A program made the position numbers and the translations under genes. Below the pieces are notes generated by a model. That model was not told where the DNA came from and did not search any database. It saw only the letters and a list, made by a program, of their open reading frames with translations. From assembly GCA_034440635.1 (NCBI GenBank), contig JAOTON010001029.1:124001-188000 (forward strand): 64,000 nt of DNA, in the 5' to 3' direction. This DNA comes from Lepas anatifera (taxonomy: Eukaryota; Arthropoda; Thecostraca; Lepadidae). Positions within the stretch are counted from its first letter, which is position 1, and each line of letters begins with the position of its first letter. Below, piece by piece: positions 54,204-64,000 of this stretch.

Positions 54204-56668
54204 CTACTCATATCCCACGGGGTTAGCCAGATCTCTCTTTGAGGACAGAATGGGCATTATCTCCCTGTTCTCAGTTCTGACCCTCACAAAGCCGTCCCTT
54301 CTGCTGAACCCACACACAGAGCTCGCAGCCTCCGTCACCTCCTTCACTGCACGCTCCACACCCTGAGTGTGGACGCAAGCGTTCGGTGGCGCCAGGGGCG
54401 CCTCCTCCAGCTGCAGCAGCTCCTCTCGGCTCATCCTGCATGCCATGATCGGCTCATGTGCTCCACTCCAGCTGATCAGATTCTCCAGCTTATCTGCCTG
54501 AACATGCAGTTCGGGGTGCTTTCGAGCTCGTGGTCGCATGTCACCCCTCCCCCTCTTTCCTCGCAGCTTTAAAATCTACCTCACTGCGAACCTCCTCTCT
54601 GCTCCATCTTCGCTGCTCAGCATAGTGAGTAGGACTGACTCGCTATGCGCGTTCCACGAAGAGTGGCACAGACTGGGAAGCAGCATCTTCTGCACTTGCG
54701 ATGAATGAAGTCTAAACAGTCTCAGTTTTTTTTTCAGCGCGTGTCTGGGTCCCTCTAGGAAGCTGTGTTTCACCTTGATCAAGAAGAACATGGGAAAGTA
54801 CACAGACACAAGGTAGGTTACGATGCTCTCCAGGTTCTTGTAGAGTTCTCCCTGTAGCCCATGCTCTTTTGTCCAGAGCTCTAGGAAGGTGCTTCCGGTG
54901 TTGAGCCATCGACTGTGGACGCACTTACCGGTCTTGCGGAGCTCCAAATCTCGTGGCAGCTCACCCGTCCTTACTGCTTGGCATCTTCGAAACGCCACGT
55001 TGGCATCAGCTGACAGGGAATTCACAATGTCGGGTGGGAGGGGGATCAGGTCAGGCCCCACTGAGATGGTTGGGAAGCTTGGGTTTGTCCTCATACCAGC
55101 TGTATTTTTCAGCAGCTGACCGAGAGGATCCGAGAAACCGTCCTTGCTGGTGTTTGGACCGTCCAACTTTTCCACAAGACTCCGGAAGCCGAGCTCGTTT
55201 GTGTGGATTTGGCAGATGATCCAGTGAAGTTTTCTGCCGAGTTTCTTCTCAACCCAGGCGATGATTCCTCCCTTATGTCCTGTGTTGGTGTTCGTTGAGT
55301 CACCAGAAATCATTTGCAGCGTCTCGTAAATCCCGTGTGACTTCATCCACTCAACTAGCAGGTCTGCGACGACTTCAGCTGGCTTCTTCTTTAGCTCCTC
55401 CGCAGGCACGCGCTCCTCAGGTCTGTTAATATATCCGGATGGTTCACCTTCACCATCCACAACGTCTCTATTTCCTGGTTTGGTAAGATGAGTAAGGTAT
55501 TGTCCCTCGCTGTCTGTCACTGTGTAGTGCTCTTCGATTTGTACGCTTGGAAAGAACTTTTGCGTCTCTTCGTCAAAGTGTCTGACCTTGGTGGGATCCT
55601 GTCGGGCATCAAACATGATGCTGATGATGTCTTCATCATGTGATCTTCTCTCGCCTCTGGAACTGGCATCCTTCAGGAGCCTATCCCTGGCTCGTTGCAC
55701 TTTGGCCGGGTCCACGGTCAGAAACGAAGCGTCAGCGGGAAGGTGGCCACTCTTTATTAGGTCACCCACGTAGGCAGCAGCGACAGCTGCTGCTTCCCTG
55801 TTTGAGACTTGGTAGCGTAGAGATGTTAGAGCCAGTCCAAATATATCCACGGTATTTCTCTTTTTTGGACCAGCCACTGCTCTACCGCACGTGGCTGCAG
55901 CCTCCAGATTTACCATTTCAGTATCGTTGTTGTTCACCTTACCATCGGAAATATCCATTTGCTCAATGACTCCTCCTGTCTTAGCTGTCTCTTTGGCTCT
56001 TTGCTGGTCCATTCTCCTCTCACCAGAGTCCTTTCTGGCCCTTTTTCTTTGTCTGCCTGATGTGTTCTTCCTTATCTGGCTGCCCGGAGATCTGTATATC
56101 TCCCTTCTCTCCTCTTTTCTGCCTCTGCAGGTGGATGAAGAGCAAGTCCCTGACTGGCAGTTTCTCCCCCCGGGGACAGTCGCAAGTTATTTGTGCCCCC
56201 TGTGTACACTTTTTCCAGTACGCGGATCGATGCAGGGGGGCTTGGTGACACAGGGACTGATCTCGCAGTGACACTTGGTTATGTCATAAAGGCTGTCCAG
56301 TCTGGCATTGCAAGCCTCAATCTCTGACTGCCTGCTCACTCGACCTCTTGCTATCTCTTGAGCCCTCGCCCAGTCTTTCTCTATTTTACGCTGCAGAGAC
56401 CTCAGGCTGGATACCACTGGGGGTCGCAGTTCATGTTTGCCTTTAGATACTGGGCTTCCACTGCTGTAGCGAGATCAAGAGCTATTTTTGGCCCAGGATA
56501 GTTCACCTTCGCTGTCTCCTCACTCACCAACTTATCATCCTGGAATTTAATGCCTTGTCTGATGATAGCCCTCAGGGTAGGCAGTTCGCTTGGAAGAAGG
56601 TCCTTGCCACTTCCTACATAGTTAGCCAATCTGCTCTGAGACTTGTGGCGAGTCCTAGCACCAGACAT
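54204..56668 (-). pseudogene. broken transposase-like gene of an uncharacterised family
   Basis: The minus-strand protein starts at MSGARTRHKSQSRLANYVGS (56668) and is spread over frames: 56668-56402, 56417-56187, 56274-56020, then a 478-codon stretch 56012-54576. An in-frame TAG (54576-54578) is followed by 54575-54204 in the same frame. Visible parts are a Cys-rich region (CHCEISPC, ITCDCP), a core with GDSTNTNTG, WIICQIHTNEL and HSRWLNTGSTF, and a C-terminal part with HSSWNAHSE and HTQGVERAVKEVTEAA. From memory, not checked, it resembles proteins called Cc8L18.2-like, scattered in arthropod genomes and in a bracovirus. The Asp, CxxHxxEL and RW motifs recall the hAT core, so I infer a DDE-type transposase origin. 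A strong acceptor, ttctttgtttcag, lies just before the ATG. Confidence 0.75.
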
Positions 56669-57179
56669 TTTCTGAAACAAAGAAATTGTATCAATCCCTG
56701 CCCCATAGGTTTTATCTATTTTGTACCCTGTCCGGCCTATCAATCTGCTCAACAGCACCCTGTCCTCCCTCCACCTATGCCCTGTCCGGCTCCATCTGAT
56801 AGCTCATCAACACCCTGTAAACGTGGGGTCAATGTTTTAAGTGCGGCATTAGGAATGGTGACAAATTGCATGGATGTATAAGGCATAACAAGGGCAATTT
56901 AAGTAATAGTGTGATTAAAAATAACACTGAAAATGCACTCCACTTTTATCTAGAAGCAATTAAAAACATTCAGGAGCGCTAGTTAAGTAGTTTTAATTAC
57001 ATTTTTATCCGGGATAAATAGCCTTATCCGTAGACAAAATATGTAAAAAAATGTGAGAATATGCTATTTTTAAGGTCCATTTTTGCAAAGCTAAACTTAG
57101 AAAAAAATTATTTTTTGATGAATACCCTTAAAGTACATCCCATGAGGCACCAAACCTAGGGCTGGCATTTTTCGAAAAA
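56669..57179. other. non-coding stretch upstream of the broken gene
   Basis: Contains a polypyrimidine tract and AG acceptor (minus strand, 56672-56690), which suggests an upstream exon I could not find. AT-rich beyond 56880. Confidence 0.45.
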
Positions 57180-58200
57180 TGCCTTTCAAATTTCTCGACT
57201 CAGGCTACTGGGGGCCCCTGAGCTGAGCTGGGACCGTAAAGTTAATCTTGCCCCCTGAGCTAATCTGGGTACCCTGTGCTGCACAGGAGGCCCTAAACTT
57301 ATCTTGGGCCCCTTGCACAGTAATAGGGCCCCTTGACCTGAACTTGGGGTTATAATCTTTAATTGGATCCCTGAACTGTTCTGAAACCCTATACATGCCG
57401 ACAAGGGGCCCCTGACCTGATCCGGGCCCTTAAGCTAATCTTGTCATCAGAGCTAATATGGACCCCTGTGTTGAACTGAGGGCCCCTGAGATGGTCTGGG
57501 ACCCCCTATAAGGCTTTACAGTTACTGACCTGGGGGCCATGAGCTTAAATGACCTCTTGAGCTGTTCTGAGACCCTGCATAAGCCACCCTGGGCCCCCTA
57601 AGCTGAGCTGGGCCCTAAGCTAATCTGGGTACGCCCTGTGCTTAACTGGGGCCTCTGAGCTGGTATAGGGGCCTCTGAGCTGGTATGGGGGCCCCTGAAC
57701 TCTTCTAGGGTATCTGGACTAAGCTGGGGGCCGTGAGCTTGAATGGAGTTCCCTGAGCTGGTATGAGACGGGACCCTATATCAGCCGATCTTGGGCCCCT
57801 CAGCTGAGCTGGCCTCCAAAGCTAATCCGGGGCCCCTGTGCTTAACAAGGCCCTGAGCTGGTCTGGGGCCCCTGAACTGCTCTAGCGTCACTGAGCTAAT
57901 CTTGGATCCGTGAGCTTGAACAAGCCCCTTGAGCTGTTTTCAGACCCTACATAAGCCGACCTGGGGACCTCTGAACTGAACCGGGCCCCTAAGCTAATCT
58001 GGCACCCTGTGCGAATCTGGGGCTTCCCTGTGCTGAGTTTCTAGGGGCCCTGTGCATATGTGGGGTCCCTTGATAAGCTGGTCCCGACGTCAATGCACTG
58101 GTCTGGTCCCCCTGAGCTGACTGATCTGGGTTCCTGAGCCATGGTCTGGATCTTGGGGCCCTCCAAGATAATTTGGTGGCCCCTGGGCAACATAGGGGGC
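57180..58200. repeat. GGCCCC minisatellite, array 3
   Basis: Degenerate units of about 30 bp of the type 'ggcccctgagctgagctggg' and 'ctaatctgggtaccctgtgc'. The motif is related in style to arrays 1 and 2, but the text between the GGCCCC blocks is different. Open frames within it are not genes. Confidence 0.85.
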
Positions 58201-59396
58201 ACAACCGGGGGTCAGGGGATACTGCCCCCTTTGTGGTGAGCCCCCGCAACGAATACACAAATATCAACAACTGTAATATAGAACAAGAAACCCAAACGGG
58301 CCCGATAGCTTGTCTGGGAAAGTTCCAGTTCCGTAGTACGCCGCCTGCAACCCTCTGGAGGAAGAGCGCTTCGTGAAAAGGCCAAGGCACTTACTATCCC
58401 AATGTTTCCAAATGAGCCCCGAGAACTGGCCCCAATCAAGCTCCATATCATATCAATCCCAACACAAAGCATGAATCGGACACGCTTTTTGCACCAAATG
58501 CCGAGCACCAGTCGTCCCTGAGCCATCGTAAGGCGTGACGAGGCCGACCGTCTTCTACTGCGAAGTGAAAAAACACGCAACTATTCAATGAAAGGAAACA
58601 GCGGAAAATAATGTAAGAAGTCATGTATGGAAATACCTGGAGCATGCCGGTGTGTAATATGTTGTGTCAGTATATGAAACATTGAAAAATAAGATTTTGC
58701 CCATGATTTCCAGTTCTTTTATGGTCTAATGAAAAATAATCAAGGCCAAAAATAGCATCCTGCCCTTTTTATACTGAAAAATGCATTTCTAGGCTTTTTA
58801 GGGCATTCAACCCATCTTTACCAAGTGTTTTGTTCCTTATATTTGCAGATTTTTCGGCTTTTTTATCGCATCTACAAAGAAGTATTTAGAAAAGCACAGA
58901 CAGTGCCCTGATATCAAACGACCACACTTACCTATGCCTAGAGAGCTTTGAATCATCTATTTAATGACACAAACGAGACGAGCTATTTAGGCCATTACGG
59001 ACTCCTTTACAGCAGTAGGAATTTATTCGGGGAAATGATGGTCACAATAAGTCTAGCTGTCTTTTGAGGCCTAAAATAGAGCTTCAGATTGATTGTAAGT
59101 TCCCTCTATTTGATCGTCAAATTTGTGATGCCGAGGAATCCTGCTTGCTGTTGATCCTGAGCATGGGTTTGGTGTGCTGGGCCCATCGCCTGATAAAACC
59201 ATTCCTCTTCCAGCACGACAGACATAATTGGCAGCTGCCATTTACTTTACGGACGTGGCAGCTACAGCCATGGCCTGCGTGTGCCAACTAAAGGTACGTT
59301 ACCGACCCCCGTAACCCGCGTGTTAACTGCTGCTAATGGCATGCTACATAGAATACACTATATATCAATAGCAACGTTACCCAAAATATTAATAAA
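58201..59396. other. non-coding stretch, nothing recognised
   Basis: Open frames of 60-122 codons on the minus strand (58212-58645) lack domains. AT-rich from 58650 to 59060. Confidence 0.45.
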
Positions 59397-59770
59397 TCAT
59401 GGCTGCGTGTAGCAGACGAAGTGCGCTACCTCCATGGGCTTCCCCATGAACGCTAGGAATTTGGATTTGATCACGCTGCAGGTAATTATAGGCTCGGTGA
59501 CCCCATCCCAGTCGATTATATTTTTGATAGTGGTCATCTGTGTGTTGACGTTGGGCAGGGTCTGCAGCCTGACAGAGGTCTTCCCAACCTCCTGCTCCCC
59601 TCTGATGGAGATGATCTTGTGAAAGGTGGTCCTGCTCTCCTCCTCCTCCTCACAGCAGAACATGGCATGTTCATCAGGATCTCCTCGGAGTGAACGAACC
59701 ATTCAGCATGACAGCCAATTGCACCATCTAGGGCTGGATCCTGAGGCATGAGAGCTAGGATAGGACGTTT
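59397..59770 (-). pseudogene. C-terminal fragment of the same transposase-like family, copy 2
   Basis: Two frames on the minus strand: GCHAEWFVHSEEILMNM (frame open at 59534-59854), then after a shift near 59665 a stretch with EEEEESRTTFHKI and NIIDWDGVTEPIITC (59397-59702). These match, in order, HSSWNAHSESVLLTML and ENLISWSGAHEPIMAC of the 54.2-56.7 kb copy. Everything upstream is missing. Confidence 0.7.
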
Positions 59771-59884
59771 CTGGGACCGTCTTTCAAGTTGCTGATAACC
59801 TTCATCTGGAGTCAGTAGGGAAATTGGAACTTGGTAGGAGATCGTCGCTATCATGATCGAGCCTTACTGTCCCTACTGGCTACA

Positions 59885-60109
59885 GGTGTAGAGCAGCAAC
59901 GACTGGCTGGACAGCCCTTGGAACGTCATGTTCGAGCTCTCCTGCCTTCGTACCCAGCCCAAGGTGGTGCAGTTGAATGCCATGCCCGCCGTGTAATCCT
60001 CTGCATTGTTGTTCACGCCGAGGCGATCCTGATGGCATTGTTCTGCAGCGAGGAGAAGAAAGTTCGTCTTCCAAAGAGCCACTACGTGAAAATAAATAGC
60101 AAAATGTAG
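59885..60109 (+). pseudogene. fragment of the same transposase-like family, copy 3, opposite strand
   Basis: On the plus strand one frame gives MFELSCLRTQPKVVQLNAMP up to a stop, and the next frame gives VVHAEAILMALFCSEEKKV. They correspond to the region just before and including the HSE motif of copies 1 and 2. It lies head to head with copy 2, about 120 bp apart. Confidence 0.65.
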
Positions 60110-60620
60110 CATGTGTTTAGCGCTCTTACAGGCCGGTTGAACTACATTGCACCATTAAGTAGTATTTGAAATAAAAAGAGAACATTCAAAGGATGTTTTA
60201 CCATTTTACCACTGTTTCCAAGGTTCATTGGAGGTGGTCGGGCACCCACAAATAGATATAATTCCGCACTTCTGGTGCCTTGTATAATCATTGAAGAATA
60301 AGGGAATACATTGAGATGACTTCAACACTGACACTGACTTTGTCCTGTACAGACGCATTCATTCACCTGCAATGATGGCCGTCAGATCACTCATTACTTA
60401 AGCCAAATAATCTATACCAGTAAGTTTTATTCCCTTTGCATTGGACATTCATCATGACTAAATTTCCGACCATTCACGCAGCACCCATAAAAGAAAGTCT
60501 ATTTGCACAGCACGACACTGTTTGGTTCAAAAATAGGTATACGAAACCCTAACCTCTCTTCCTTTGTTTGTAGAGATTTCATGAACAGTCTTATTTACCG
60601 CTGGTATTCTTTGAAACTTA
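60110..60620. other. non-coding stretch, nothing recognised
   Basis: No coding or repeat signal identified. Confidence 0.5.
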
Positions 60621-62189
60621 TAGGGGAAAGTGGGGGGTCACGGACACCGTAACGATGGCGTGAGTTTTCGATGACCTAATAAGCTTGTTTCGTTCCTAGT
60701 TTGGCTGTGGAGATGCTTCAGACATTTATCTACCACCGTGCAAGCAGTTATGTGGCTGTTATTATCATATTCAAATTTTCGTAAAATTTAGAAAAAAGTA
60801 GCAAAAGTACATTTCGCCCCACCTTATGGGGTAACATGCTCACCCCATGGGGAGAGATGGACAAGATGAACAAAGTGATCGAACCAGGCCTTGAAGATTT
60901 TCATCTGCATCCACCCACTAGGCGACTGCCGTCCACCGCGGGGAAGGGGACATTTTTTATTTTTCCGTCAAAGGGTCAAAGGGGTCATGCCTTTTCTGAA
61001 TTTTTTAATGGCGGTGGATTAAAGTATCAAGGGCTGTCGTGGAACTGTGCATAGGTTGATCCAGGATCGCCGATCAGGGGGGGGTCGGGGCACCTTGCGG
61101 GGGGCGCTCTCCGGATTAGGGGGCGGGTGTGCAACCCAGGGGTCAGCGGGCCCGGCCCCCAAACGCTTTGGCTCCAAAGTGCCGCCCCCATCCATGTGGA
61201 GCGCCGCAGGCGCCCATTGAGAGGAAGGATGAGCCTTCACCTGACTTTTAGAGGCAGTGCTACACTGACTGCCGCACCCTAAACAATTACACTAGGTCTG
61301 TGGAGCAAACAATTCACCGCTCTCACCCCCCCCCGGGATGCGAAAATTGGCCGCTCTTTGCGTGAAAAAGTGCGCCCCCTGAAGCAAAATGCCGCCCCCT
61401 CCACCGACCTGCTGCCTGCTCTCGTTAGCCCGCCCCCCCCAAATAAAATCCTGGGTGCGCGCATGCCAAGGGGTGCCACTTTTGGAACGCAAAACCTATC
61501 AGGTGGGCGCCAAATCCTCTCGCAGGGTTAAGAGCACCCCTCCCCCGCTCCTGAGGGGGGTGGAAGCGACACTTTAGGGGGCCCATCAATCTCTCAGGGG
61601 GCACCGTGACCATTTCAGGGGGCACTGAGGGTCGATGGGTACGCCTGCCCCTGGATGATCCCCAAATTTAATTATATGTTCTCCAGCATTTTGGGCCTGT
61701 GTCTCCACCCCCAAACCATCAGTCTTTATTTATTTAAGCTTATATTATATGAAATTAAATATACTCCCGTGCGAGACACCATGTCCATCTTGCCCCAAAC
61801 GTGGTGTCTGTCTTACCCCACTTTGCTATTCCTTAACAAACTTGGATATGAATCGGACGCCATTGCGATTACACAGTCAGCGACCGCGGTGAACGAAATG
61901 TAACATCTTGAAGAGCCATATTACGTAATACCAATAAAGTATCTATAGAAACATCCATGCAATGACCTTACAAATTCGATTGTGAAAAAAACACATGAGT
62001 TACAGTTTTTACTATTATGAAAATTTTATAAAACCTAGAAAGCTCACCGGACCCAACGTTGCTCTGCGACCGCTGCGTGCTAAAAGGAAGCATATTACAC
62101 GCTTTTTCCGGTCGTGACACTGTCAGTTCGTCCCAAACAGGGGGAGCCCGTCTTACCCGCGGTGTCCGTGACCCCCCCACTTTCCCCTA
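60621..62189. mobile_element. TA-flanked DNA transposon with nested MITE
   Basis: Inverted ends ggggaaagtggggggtcacg (from 60623) and the complement ending ccactttcccc (62187), about 28 bp with one length difference in the G-run. TA stands on both sides (60621-60622 and 62188-62189), as for Tc1/mariner or similar elements. About 1.56 kb in all, but roughly 0.6 kb of it is a later composite M2 insertion (61050-61640). No transposase domain was seen. A related left end occurs near 50215. Confidence 0.7.
61050..61640. mobile_element. composite of MITE family M2 pieces
   Basis: Begins cataggttgatccagg and continues 'gatcgccgatcagggg' (plus-oriented M2), then changes to a minus-oriented M2 ('acactaggtctgtggagcaa', 'gggatgcgaaaattggccg') and further repeats of its C-terminal 'tttcagggggcac' text. 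At least two M2 copies are joined or nested; the right border near 61650 (ctggatgatc) is degenerate and no target duplication was found. Confidence 0.6.
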
Positions 62190-62519
62190 TTCATTTTTCC
62201 ATAATCGCATCGGCGAACAGACTTTGGAGCTGTCTGGCAACATTGGCTATGCTTGATTGTGGAATTTACAAGAAATTAATCGTGCTGAAAAATGTATGCG
62301 TAAGAAAAACATGCGTACCTTTGTTATCATGTATTTTATCTTTCACTGGACTTTTTTAAACCATCGTGATAGGTTGCCGGTTTCGCAGTGCTCTCCATAT
62401 AGTCGCAGGCGCCCTTGCTGTGAGACGTAGTGAAAACACTTCATTTACATAATTGAATTTTGCTTCGATATAACTTTTGCACTGGAATTAAGCATTTGCA
62501 TTGCTTTGAAATTGTGTGC
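62190..62519. other. non-coding stretch, nothing recognised
   Basis: No feature beyond short open frames. Confidence 0.5.
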
Positions 62520-64000
62520 ATGGCAGCACCATTTGATGAAGTTAAATATATGTTTGCATTGTGCAGTACAGCTCTCCGTCAGATGTACATTTTTCAGTCA
62601 TTTCTCTCGCTTTCATCCTCCAGGCATAAGTTCTGGAGAAAAAAACACGAGTCATCGCGGTGTTGTGTTTAGAGGCATGTTATATCACACAGGCTCCGTG
62701 GCCTAATTGTGGATTATCTCTGCTGTTCAGCAAACCACGTAGAATGAAGAGTGCACTGGGAGCGACGCCGCTAAATAGCCAGTTTTAATCACTACCGACA
62801 ATGTTGCATGCAAGCGTTTGGTCGGGTCACCTTTGAGGTTGCTCGAGGTCAAAGTATTCCTTACAGGAACTAAGTGGAAACCTAAATTTTGTGGCATAAT
62901 AGCTGACAGAAGAGAGCCGTAGAAAAAATGTTCAGCACCATTGGAATGCTCTTGTCGAGCCCGATCGGATTATATATCTTATAATCTTGTCTAGTCAAAT
63001 TTCAAAATAAACCTGCTTGGACCTAGAGCTGGGCTTAGGTTCGTATGGTAAAAAGAATATTAATCAAACTGCAGTGGCAAGTCAGACACGACCACGTAAA
63101 AATGAAATATTCATCGCAATTCTCGACAATTCTCAATTCTCGCAAGTTATCAAAATTTACCAATTGCCACATGCATTTCTAATGAAAAGATCATGACCCT
63201 GACTTTGTTCCAGGCTATCGATATAGAAATCCTGCAGGGCAAAATTATCTTACTCGGTGACCTTACTATGTGATGTGAATCTAAGCACGTTAGGTTAAAT
63301 TTGATCTTACTGATGCACCACCAAAGTTTTTTCGAGGTTAGGTCTCTAGACCTGGGTTGGTAGTCTGACCTGGTAGGACCCAGACCTAAAATTGTACCAG
63401 AAGCTGTAATAATTTCGAGTTACAGGTAGATCAAGTACAGTGGCGCTGCGCAAAGGTGTTTTTTTACTACCTGTGGCAGCCTGAGGAGGCCGGTCCCCCG
63501 CCCCCTCGTGAGGGCGCGAGCTAATTTTCATAAGTTCTGACACTTGCACGATGAAAATTTCGTAAAGACAATGCGATATCATTGCAAGCAACCGATTACA
63601 AAAGCAATCGCTTTGTTTGCGGTGTTAAACATAAGGCTGTACTACCGCAGTGGTCAAAAACTGTCTGCATACTTACCTTAGGTGCTAAAAATTTGGAATT
63701 TATAGCAAGGACACATTTTTTTATTCTTTCTATCGAAAGATATTTTATAGAGAAAAATGTTTGAGGTGTCTAAAAGGGCAATTTCAACTGCGAAAAGGTC
63801 AGGCTAGGTAAAAAAAGAAAAGGTCAAACGATTTAAAAGTCAAAATTTTTAAAATTTTGGCATTTTCTTTTCTCAACATAATTTATGGTTCAAAACGAGT
63901 TCAATGATATACAAAACTTGTTAATCAGGCGATGCGTTTTGGAGTTATGAAGCATCAAAGATGAGTCTACAAGGTGACCTCCCGAAATGCCTCAGGCTAT
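62520..64000 (-). repeat. repeat D, copy 2, running off the window end
   Basis: Reverse complement of 12610-14095 with scattered substitutions and small indels. It is cut by the window edge, so the full element is longer. The GC-rich block (ggccggtcccccgccccctc) corresponds to the 13.1-kb part of copy 1. Confidence 0.8.

Noticed and set aside
58212..58645. Minus-strand frames of 65-122 codons after the third GGCCCC array.
   Set aside because: Overlapping phases and no recognisable domain.

Overview
The window looks like a repeat-rich intergenic or intronic stretch of an animal nuclear genome. The evidence is spliced coding exons with GT/AG borders, BEL/Pao and APE-type LINE retrotransposons, hAT, piggyBac-like and TA-target DNA transposons, tRNA-derived SINEs, and AG, TA and CA microsatellites. 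I see no bacterial operon, rRNA, true tRNA gene or CRISPR array. The repertoire suggests an invertebrate, but I cannot name the phylum safely.

Region by region. 1-0.66 kb holds a GGGCCC-rich degenerate minisatellite. 1.6-6.5 kb is a cluster of repeats in direct and inverted copies. 6.66-7.50 kb is a TTAA-flanked piggyBac-like MITE. 10.63-12.44 kb is a 1.8-kb non-autonomous hAT element with a perfect 8-bp target duplication. 12.6-14.1 kb is a repeat with an inverted partner at 62.5-64.0 kb. 17.26-22.98 kb is the best gene of the window: a four-exon, minus-strand hAT-transposase-type gene of the ZMYM1-like kind. All four exons join in frame to 977 codons plus stop, although only the last exon is long. 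21.9-31.8 kb carries at least seven hAT-type MITEs with 8-bp target duplications, one nested in another and one inserted in a 3-kb GGGCCC minisatellite. 29.6-30.2 kb is a LINE remnant joined to a broken piggyBac-like MITE. 33.4-34.2 kb is a second full piggyBac-like MITE.

34.4-38.4 kb is a decayed BEL/Pao pol on the minus strand. 38.6-39.4 kb is a TA-target element inside a TA microsatellite. 40.6-42.1 kb is a large AGGTCA-rich TTAA-type element. 43.7-45.0 kb is another AGGTCA-rich stretch carrying a SINE. 45.9-48.9 kb is a nearly complete minus-strand LINE with endonuclease and reverse transcriptase, broken by two frameshifts. 54.2-56.7 kb is a broken, intron-poor, transposase-like gene of an uncharacterised family, with two smaller head-to-head fragments of the same family at 59.4-60.1 kb. 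57.2-58.2 kb is a third GGGCCC array. 60.6-62.2 kb is a TA-flanked element with a composite MITE inside it.

Working together: the window is mostly a record of transposition. Only the hAT gene appears intact, and it lies among many short elements whose 8-bp duplications show that hAT-type transposition made them. Whether this particular gene supplied the enzyme is not shown, because I could not find matching terminal repeats around it. A second theme is the AGGTCA hexamer, the half-site bound by many nuclear receptors, which recurs in several unrelated-looking repeats. All positions were read by eye; repeat edges without exact target duplications are approximate.
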